Source: Roseateles toxinivorans (GTDB lineage: Bacteria; Pseudomonadota; Gammaproteobacteria; Burkholderiales; Burkholderiaceae_C). From it: 64,000 bases of DNA. This document shows positions 58,477 to 64,000 of this stretch, in pieces (within the stretch, counting starts at the first letter, position 1; each line of letters starts with the position of its first letter). The notes under the pieces are model-generated. The model saw only the letters and a list, made by a program, of their open reading frames with translations. It searched no databases and had not been told where the DNA came from. Position numbers and translations under genes: made by a program. The stretch lies in contig NZ_SNXS01000004.1 of NCBI RefSeq assembly GCF_004362525.1, positions 372,001 to 436,000 on the forward strand, written 5' to 3'.

Positions 58477-60156
58477 ATGGGTCGCCCCACACAAGTCAAA
58501 CCCGCGCGCAGCGGCGGCAATCGCCGCGACTTCTTCAAGCATTCCGGCTCGGCCGCGGTCGCCATCGCCGCCACCCCCTTGCTGCCGCTGACCGGCCAGG
58601 CCGCGGTGGCGCTGAATGCGCTGTTCCAGCATGGTGTGGCCAGCGGCGACCCGCTGTCCGACCGCGTGATCCTGTGGACCCGCGTGTCGCCCACCAATGG
58701 CCGCAGCGCGCAGGTGGTGGACTATGTTGTCGCCAGGGATCCGGCCTTCACGCAGATCGCCGCCAGCGGCCGGGTCAAGACCAATATCGAGCGCGACTTC
58801 ACGGTCAAGATCGATGTCGCCCGCCTCGAGCCCAATACGACCTATTACTACCGCTTCGCCGTCGATGGTTCGCAGTCACCGGTGGGCCGCACCAAGACCC
58901 TGCCGGTGGGTGCCACGCCCAGCCTGCGCATGGCGGTGGTGAGCTGCTCGAACTTCGCCTACGGCTATTTCAATGCCTATCGCCGCATCGCCGAGCGCGG
59001 CGACCTCGACATGGTCGTCCATCTGGGCGACTACATCTACGAATACGGCTCGGGCCAGTACGGCAATGTGCGGGCCTGCGAGCCGGCCACCGAGATCGTC
59101 ACCCTGGCCGACTACCGCGCCCGCCACGCCCAATACAAGCGCGACCCCGACTCGCAGGAGATGCACCGCCAGCATCCGCTGGTCGCCATCTGGGATGACC
59201 ACGAGACCGCCAACAACGCCTGGAAAGATGGCGCCGAGAATCACCAGCCCGGCACCGAAGGCACCTGGCCGGCGCGCGTGGCCGCGGCCCTGCAGGCCTA
59301 TTACGAGTGGATGCCGGTGCGCGTGCCGGATACCGCAAATCCGCAGCGCAACAACCGCAGCTTTGCCATCGGCAATCTGGTCGACCTGATCATGCTGGAG
59401 CAGCGGCTTAGCGGCCGATCGGAGCAGCTGGGCACCAACATCGGCCACCCGTCGGGCTACTTCGTTCAGAGCGGTGCCTATGCCGACCCGACACGCCAAT
59501 TGCTCGGCGCCGATCAGGAGACCTGGCTGTTCAATAAGCTGCGCGGCAGCACCGCAAAGTGGAAGCTGCTGGGGCAGGGCGTGATGTTCGCTCACCTCAA
59601 GGTGCAGGGTGCGCCGCTGTCGGCCGGCGGCGGTGTGTTCCTCAACTCCGACCAGTGGGACGGCTACCAGCCGGCCCGCGACCGCGTCTATGAGGTGCTC
59701 AAGGGCGGCAACGGCCAGGCGCCGGTGAACAATGTGGTGGTGCTGACCGGCGACATCCACAGCGCCTGGGCCGCCGATCTGACGCAGGATCCGAACAACC
59801 CCAACCTCGCCACCGGAGGCTATGACAAGGCCAGCGGCCAGGGTTCGCGGGCGGTCGAGTTCGTCGGCACCTCGATCAGCTCGCCCGGCGTCAATGACCC
59901 CAGCGGTGCGGTGGCCAACAGCCTCAAGCCCGCCAACCCGCACCTCAAGTACATCGATCTGCACCGCCGCGGCTACATGCTGATCGACGCCAACGCCAGC
60001 CGCTGCGTCTGCGAGTTCTGGAACGTCGACACGGTCGCCAGCCTCAGCAATGTGCAGACCTTTGCCGCGGCCTTCGAGGTGCTGGACGGCACGAACCGGC
60101 TGGCGCCCTCGGTGCAGACCCCGGGCCGCGCCAATCCGCCGCCGCTGGCGCCCTGA
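58477..60156 (+). CDS. phoD: Alkaline phosphatase D family protein (PhoD), Tat-exported
   Basis: The 559-residue product is a PhoD-type metallophosphoesterase. The Tat signal has RRDFFKHSG near residue 14. The N-terminal PhoD_N region has LFQHGVASGDPLSDRVILWTR. The catalytic region has VVHLGDYIYEYG, AIWDDHETANNAWKDG and LTGDIHSAW with the metal ligands. It releases phosphate from organic phosphate diesters in the periplasm or outside the cell. The ATG at 58477 has AAGGA 7 nt upstream; a longer frame upstream is a shadow of the JmjC gene. The next gene, a PEP-CTERM protein, starts 30 nt after its stop and is probably cotranscribed. Confidence 0.93.
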   Translation: MGRPTQVKPARSGGNRRDFFKHSGSAAVAIAATPLLPLTGQAAVALNALFQHGVASGDPLSDRVILWTRVSPTNGRSAQVVDYVVARDPAFTQIAASGRVKTNIERDFTVKIDVARLEPNTTYYYRFAVDGSQSPVGRTKTLPVGATPSLRMAVVSCSNFAYGYFNAYRRIAERGDLDMVVHLGDYIYEYGSGQYGNVRACEPATEIVTLADYRARHAQYKRDPDSQEMHRQHPLVAIWDDHETANNAWKDGAENHQPGTEGTWPARVAAALQAYYEWMPVRVPDTANPQRNNRSFAIGNLVDLIMLEQRLSGRSEQLGTNIGHPSGYFVQSGAYADPTRQLLGADQETWLFNKLRGSTAKWKLLGQGVMFAHLKVQGAPLSAGGGVFLNSDQWDGYQPARDRVYEVLKGGNGQAPVNNVVVLTGDIHSAWAADLTQDPNNPNLATGGYDKASGQGSRAVEFVGTSISSPGVNDPSGAVANSLKPANPHLKYIDLHRRGYMLIDANASRCVCEFWNVDTVASLSNVQTFAAAFEVLDGTNRLAPSVQTPGRANPPPLAP

Positions 60157-60185
60157 TGCAGCCCCTCACGACATTGGAGTCAGAT

Positions 60186-60785
60186 ATGAAATTCGCTAAA
60201 TTCTTCCGGGGTCTTCCCCTGGCCGCGTTGACTGTTGGCGCGCTGAGCGCACAGGCCGCGGACTTCCATTTCTCCGGCCAGGCCATCTACAACACCAATC
60301 TGATACAGCTGGGCTTCGATCTGGATGCAGACAGCACCGGCGTCAAGGTCTGGACCGATTCCTGGCAGTCGGGCCTGAACTTCGACCCTGTCATCGCCGT
60401 CTGGGCCAAGACGGCCGACGGCTACGCGCTGCTCAGCGAGGTGGACGACGATGACAGCATCGGCGCGGGTCAGGGGTCGTTCGACGCCGGCATCCAGTTC
60501 TCCGCCATGAGCGCGGGTCACTATCTGGTGACCCTGGCGGCATCACCCAACTATGCCAATGGCACAACGCTGGCGGCCGGCTTTGCCTTCGGCGGCCAGC
60601 CGCCGGTGGCCCTGGCCGACTGGATCCAGCCCAGCAACAACCCGAACACCAACGACCAGAAGGGTGGCTTCTGGAGCCTGCACCTGACGGGGGTGACACA
60701 GGCCGCGCCGGTGCCCGAGCCCGCAAGCTGGGCCTTGCTGGCCGGTGGCCTCGCACTGGCGGCGTTTCGTCGGCGCGGCGTCTGA
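60186..60785 (+). CDS. PEP-CTERM sorting domain protein 4
   Basis: The 199-residue product has a signal peptide ending near SAQA and a PEP-CTERM tail with APVPEPASWALLAGGLAL and RRR. The mature part is small, Asp/Gly-rich, with WTDSWQSGLNFDPVIAVW and SGHYLVTLAAS-like beta segments resembling the DVUA0089-type domain. The ATG at 60186 has GGAG 6 nt before it. It follows phoD closely and may be coexpressed with it. A strong hairpin follows. It is not an obvious paralogue of the three proteins at 33-38 kb. Confidence 0.88.
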   Translation: MKFAKFFRGLPLAALTVGALSAQAADFHFSGQAIYNTNLIQLGFDLDADSTGVKVWTDSWQSGLNFDPVIAVWAKTADGYALLSEVDDDDSIGAGQGSFDAGIQFSAMSAGHYLVTLAASPNYANGTTLAAGFAFGGQPPVALADWIQPSNNPNTNDQKGGFWSLHLTGVTQAAPVPEPASWALLAGGLALAAFRRRGV

Positions 60786-60793
60786 GCCGATGC

Positions 60794-60827
60794 GCCATCC
60801 AGCGTGATCAAGATCACGCTGGATGGC
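60794..60827 (+). terminator. Perfect 16-bp inverted repeat after PEP-CTERM gene 4
   Basis: GCCATCCAGCGTGATC (60794-60809) and its exact complement (60812-60827) are separated by AA. It lies 8 bp after the stop codon. No T-run follows. It is a likely transcript-end or mRNA-stabilising structure. Confidence 0.7.
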
Positions 60828-60903
60828 TGCCTGCAGGTATTGCCGTATTGCTGTCACACCGATTGGAGATCATCCGGCTCGATCAACCCAACCGGAGCCC
60901 TCC

Positions 60904-61080
60904 ATGTTCACCGACAGCACCCAGATCGCCGCCCGCCACAAGCAGTTGCGCGAGGAGTTGAAGCAGCGTCTGGCCGACACCGGCAAGTGGACCGGCCTGC
61001 CACACCTGCTCGATGAGCTGCACGCGTTGAAGCATCAGCATGCCGCCGCACTGGCCCGCGCCAGCACGGCGCAGGCCTGA
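60904..61080 (+). CDS. Small uncharacterised protein, 58 residues
   Basis: The 58-residue product MFTDSTQIAARHKQLREELK... is helical and charged, with no signal or membrane segment. GGAG lies 6 nt upstream of ATG 60904; the longer open frame upstream is non-coding sequence. It is similar in size to small proteins found in Burkholderiales intergenic regions, but I do not recognise a family. The coding assignment rests on the ribosome binding site and codon use. Confidence 0.6.
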   Translation: MFTDSTQIAARHKQLREELKQRLADTGKWTGLPHLLDELHALKHQHAAALARASTAQA

Positions 61081-61093
61081 CCGGTGTCTCGCG

Positions 61094-61327
61094 TTACAGC
61101 GAGGCCGGGCGTGTCACGTCCTCGTCATAACGGCTGAAGCGGCTGGGGGCCTGCCGGCTGTCCTGACGGTAATTGCGCCGCCAGGTGTAGATGCGCAGCG
61201 CGGCCAGTGCCAGCAGCATGGCGCAGAAGCCGCCCAGGCCCTTGAGGCCCAGGTTCATGAAGGTCAGCAGGCTGATGGCCAGATAAATGTGCGGCAGCTT
61301 CTCATACAGGCTTGCAGGTATCCACAT
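61094..61327 (-). CDS. Small membrane protein, 77 residues
   Basis: The 77-residue product has two hydrophobic segments (KLPHIYLAISLLTFMN and GGFCAMLLALAALRIY) and a basic C-terminal tail (RRNYRQDSRQAPSRFSRYDED). It is probably an inner-membrane protein with a cytosolic tail. AGGGAG lies about 9 nt before its ATG. No family was recognised. It is convergent with the 58-residue gene. Confidence 0.65.
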   Translation of the reverse strand: MWIPASLYEKLPHIYLAISLLTFMNLGLKGLGGFCAMLLALAALRIYTWRRNYRQDSRQAPSRFSRYDEDVTRPASL

Positions 61328-61416
61328 GACGACGTACTCCCTCTTTTGTTGTCTGTGCCCGATGGCCGGGCTGAGCCCGCACGGACGACACGGAAGGGTC
61401 GGCCCGGCTGGCGAAG

Positions 61417-61443
61417 GCCTTGCGGCGATACCGGCCGCAAGGC
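61417..61443 (-). terminator. Hairpin between the copper-chaperone operon and the small membrane gene
   Basis: A 10-bp stem (61417-61426 with 61434-61443) surrounds a 7-nt loop in the 233-bp intergenic region between two leftward genes. No T-run follows on the transcribed strand. Nothing else was recognised in the gap. Confidence 0.4.
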
Positions 61444-61560
61444 TGAGGGCAGTGTAGGGAGGGTACCTGCCTGGCGCATCCCCTCAGAGCAGGGGGCAAG
61501 CACATTATTTACACGTGTTCTGGCGCTGAAAATGCTGCAAACGAACACTGTGAATAAAAC

Positions 61561-61932
61561 TCAGCGCTGCAGCGTCAAAGTGAGCGCAATCGGCTTGTCG
61601 GTCTTGTTGCTCCACATCCAGCAAAAGTCCTGATCCAGCGCCGGATTCAACTGACCTTCGGCGGCGCTGGCACCGTCCACCTTGGCCGGATAGACCACCT
61701 GCTTGCTCTCGTGGTAGTGGATGTTGAACTGGGTCGGGCGCTCGGCCCTGAAGGACCAGTCCACCCGTTGGCCCTTGCCCAGCTTGCCGCAGACCTCGGC
61801 GAACTTGGCCGGCGCGATCTGCGCCTGGTACTCAAAGCGGCCTGCGTCATTCCAGCGGATGTCCACCAGCTCGGCATGGGCGGTTCCCAGGGCCAGCAGG
61901 CCCAGGCCGGCGCAGATCAGGGGGCTGTTCAT
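61561..61932 (-). CDS. Secreted small protein with possible metal-binding residues
   Basis: The 123-residue product has a signal peptide (MNSPLICAGLGLLALGTAHA). The mature part has a beta-sandwich-like pattern and candidate metal ligands in FNIHYHESK and DFCWMWSN, plus a cysteine in FAEVCGKLG. Its ATG overlaps the stop of the copper-chaperone-like gene (ATGA), so the two are translationally coupled, which supports a role in metal handling. I do not recognise a family, and binding of copper or another metal is inference. Confidence 0.72.
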   Translation of the reverse strand: MNSPLICAGLGLLALGTAHAELVDIRWNDAGRFEYQAQIAPAKFAEVCGKLGKGQRVDWSFRAERPTQFNIHYHESKQVVYPAKVDGASAAEGQLNPALDQDFCWMWSNKTDKPIALTLTLQR

Positions 61933-62141
61933 CAGGCCTGCACCCGCACGGGCGTATAGCCGGCTTCCGCAATGGCCTCGCCGAGCTGCGCCGCATCGGC
62001 CGTGACCGGCTCGACCTGCACGCGGTGCGTGGCCAGGTCGATCTGCACATGGGCGCCGGCGTCCACGGCCTGCAAGGCCTTGGTAATGGCGCCCACGCAG
62101 TGGCCGCAGCTCATGTCCTTGACTTCAAATGTGATCATCAT
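61932..62141 (-). CDS. Heavy-metal-associated domain protein (CopZ-like copper chaperone)
   Basis: The 69-residue product is a single HMA domain. The metal-binding motif MSCGHCVGAI near residue 10 is followed by the family's beta-alpha-beta pattern, with V-x-I-D-L and AGYTPV at the end. Such proteins carry Cu(I) to P-type ATPases or regulators in the cytoplasm. No CopA ATPase or CueR regulator gene is nearby. It is coupled to the secreted protein gene that follows. Two adjacent ATGs are possible starts. Confidence 0.9.
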   Translation of the reverse strand: MMITFEVKDMSCGHCVGAITKALQAVDAGAHVQIDLATHRVQVEPVTADAAQLGEAIAEAGYTPVRVQA

Positions 62142-62208
62142 GGTCGTAACTCCGTTTCAGAAGATGCCACTGCCAGGCTTGCCACCGTTGTAAGGTCAAG
62201 CCGTTTCT

Positions 62209-63738
62209 TCAGACCACGGCGACCGGAATGCCGGCAATCTTGGCCGACCACTCTTTCGGGCCGGTGTTGTGCACGCTGATGCCGCCGGCATCAACCGCCA
62301 CCGTCACCGGCATATCCTTGACGTCGAACTCGTAGATCGCCTCCATGCCCAGATCGGCAAAGCCGACCACCTGGGCACCCTTGATCGCCTTGGCCACCAG
62401 ATAGGCGGCGCCGCCGACAGCCATCAGATAGGCCGACTTGTGCTGCTTGATCGATTCGATCGCCACCGGGCCGCGTTCGGCCTTGCCGATCATCGCAATC
62501 AGTCCGGTCTGCTCCAGCATCATGTCGGTGAACTTGTCCATGCGGGTGGCCGTCGTCGGACCGGCAGGGCCGACCACCTCGTCGCGCACCGGATCGACCG
62601 GACCGACGTAATAGATCACGCGGTTGGTGAAGTCCACCGGCAGCTTCTCACCCTTGGCCAGCATGTCCTGGATGCGCTTGTGGGCTGCATCGCGGCCGGT
62701 CAGCATCTTGCCGTTCAAGAGCAGGGTCTCACCCGGCTTCCAGCTCGCCACCTCTGCCTTGGTCAGCGTGTTCAGGTCGACGCTGCGGCTCTTCTTGTAG
62801 TCGGGTGCCCACTGCACATCGGGCCAGAGGTCCAGGCTGGGCGGGTCGATATAGGCCGGGCCCGAGCCGTCGAGCACGAAATGGGCGTGGCGGGTGGCCG
62901 CGCAGTTCGGGATCATCGCCACCGGCTTCGATGCAGCGTGCGTCGGGTAGGTCTTGATCTTGATGTCCAGCACCGTGGTCAGGCCGCCCAGGCCCTGGGC
63001 GCCGATGCCCAGGGCATTGACCTTCTCGTACAGCTCGATGCGCAGCTCTTCGAGCTTGTTCTGAGGGCCGCGGGCCAGCAGCTCGTACATGTCGATGTCG
63101 TCCATCAGAGACTCTTTGGCTAGCAGCATGGCCTTCTCGGCCGTGCCGCCCACGCCTATGCCCAGCATGCCCGGCGGGCACCAGCCGGCGCCCATCGTCG
63201 GCACCGTCTTCAGCACCCAGTCGACCAGGCTGTCGCTGGGGTTCATCATCACGAACTTGCTCTTGTTCTCGCTGCCGCCGCCCTTGGCCGCCACCATCAC
63301 GTCGATGGTGTTGCCGGGAATCAGTTCCATATTGACGATGGCCGGCGTGTTGTCCTTGGTGTTGTTGCGCAGGAACAGCGGGTCGAACAGCACCGAGGCG
63401 CGCAGCTTGTTGTCCGGGTTGTTGTAGGCCTGGCGGACGCCCTCATCGACGGCCTCCTGGACCGAGCCCTTGAAACCGTCGAAGCGCACGTCCATCCCAA
63501 TCTTCAGGAAGACATTGACGATGCCGGTGTCCTGGCAGATCGGGCGGTGGCCCTCGGCGCACATCTTGGAGTTGGTCAGGATCTGCGCGATCGCGTCCTT
63601 GGCCGCGGCGCTCTGCTCGCGCTCGTAGGCGCGGGCCAGGTGCTGGATGTAGTCGGCCGGGTGGTAGAAGCTGATGTACTGCAGCGCCGCAGCGATGCTT
63701 TCAACGAAATCGGCGTACTTGATCTGGGTGGTGCTCAT
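62209..63738 (-). CDS. fum: Fumarate hydratase class I (Fe-S)
   Basis: The 509-residue enzyme interconverts fumarate and malate in the TCA cycle with a [4Fe-4S] cluster. Cluster cysteines are in HRPICQDTGI, AGWCPPGMLG and IPNCAATRHAHF. The C-terminal beta domain has AGPTTATRMDKFTDMML and GKAERG. Length fits class I fumarases. ATG 63738 (MSTTQIKY) was chosen over an upstream in-frame start. It is divergent from nhaA. Confidence 0.94.
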   Translation of the reverse strand: MSTTQIKYADFVESIAAALQYISFYHPADYIQHLARAYEREQSAAAKDAIAQILTNSKMCAEGHRPICQDTGIVNVFLKIGMDVRFDGFKGSVQEAVDEGVRQAYNNPDNKLRASVLFDPLFLRNNTKDNTPAIVNMELIPGNTIDVMVAAKGGGSENKSKFVMMNPSDSLVDWVLKTVPTMGAGWCPPGMLGIGVGGTAEKAMLLAKESLMDDIDMYELLARGPQNKLEELRIELYEKVNALGIGAQGLGGLTTVLDIKIKTYPTHAASKPVAMIPNCAATRHAHFVLDGSGPAYIDPPSLDLWPDVQWAPDYKKSRSVDLNTLTKAEVASWKPGETLLLNGKMLTGRDAAHKRIQDMLAKGEKLPVDFTNRVIYYVGPVDPVRDEVVGPAGPTTATRMDKFTDMMLEQTGLIAMIGKAERGPVAIESIKQHKSAYLMAVGGAAYLVAKAIKGAQVVGFADLGMEAIYEFDVKDMPVTVAVDAGGISVHNTGPKEWSAKIAGIPVAVV

Positions 63739-63860
63739 GGCGGAGGGCTCGCAACAACTTGGGGGCGGGGAGGGCAGCAAGCCTGCCAGCGCAGCCTTAC
63801 GGTAGGCTCACAGGGGGCGTTGCATCAAACGTCTAAGTGTACTGAAAGGGATTTTTCCTG

Positions 63861-64000
63861 ATGACCGCAGCTTTCAAGCGTTTCTTTGCCAGTGAATCGG
63901 CCGGGGGCATCGTGCTGGCCCTGGCCGCAGTGCTGGCCCTGATCGTCAGCAACTCGCCCTGGGCCGAGAACTACCTGGGCTTCATCCGCCTTCCCGGCGA
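63861..64000 (+). CDS. nhaA: Na+/H+ antiporter NhaA, 5' part
   Basis: The frame from ATG 63861 encodes [19 protein letters not shown], then a hydrophobic first helix ([19 protein letters not shown]), which matches the N-terminus of NhaA antiporters. The gene continues past the right edge. AGGG lies about 10 nt upstream of the start. It is divergent from fumarase across about 120 bp, in which I saw no clear promoter. Confidence 0.85.
   Translation, partial: MTAAFKRFFASESAGGIVLALAAVLALIVSNSPWAENYLGFIRLPG

Overview
The window is a high-GC chromosomal segment of a betaproteobacterium, most likely a Burkholderiales member of the Rubrivivax/Leptothrix/Roseateles group. The inference rests on a Bug-type (TTT) solute receptor, a ComEC/Rec2 protein, a MoxR-DUF58-TgpA operon, several PEP-CTERM proteins with an EpsA-type regulator, and strong third-position G+C. 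No phage, integrase, transposase or CRISPR array was seen, and the species cannot be fixed from the sequence alone.

Layout. 1-14 kb is housekeeping: the 3' part of lon, a tRNA-Gly/Cys/Gly cluster with promoter and terminator, dsbB-ridA, comEC, a moxR-DUF58-transglutaminase-mltB operon, a histone-deacetylase-like enzyme and an MscS channel. 13.3-21.7 kb is a catabolic locus: a leftward operon (aminotransferase, Bug receptor, hydratase-family enzyme, lipoprotein amidohydrolase) faces a GntR regulator and a 1003-residue FAD/Fe-S dehydrogenase across two TTGCATGCAA palindromes. 21.8-27.6 kb is a leftward signalling operon (FIST sensor, hybrid kinase, HD-GYP response regulator).

27.7-38.1 kb is a surface/secretion region: a subtilisin-like protease with a Thr-Pro stalk, an orphan lipoprotein secretin, an EpsA/LuxR regulator, three related PEP-CTERM proteins, a secreted protein resembling periplasmic binding proteins, and a broken duplicate of that last gene's 3' end.

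38.3-58.3 kb is the most unusual part. It appears to be one rightward unit: TpsB transporter, a 3741-residue filamentous-haemagglutinin exoprotein, an ExbB-like protein fused to a periplasmic DUF2341/LamG-like head, two ExbD proteins, a TonB-like protein, a porin, a secreted coiled-coil protein and a JmjC/cupin-like enzyme. I propose that it is a dedicated energised surface system built round the giant exoprotein. The exoprotein carries about eight copies of a PSxGNG motif interspersed with Pro-Thr tracts, and a 114-nt inverted repeat separates the two exbD genes.

58.4-64 kb holds a Tat-exported PhoD phosphatase, a fourth PEP-CTERM protein, two small uncharacterised proteins, a copper-chaperone-like protein paired with a secreted protein, a class I fumarase and the start of nhaA. 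Several 3' ends carry strong hairpins without a U-tract.
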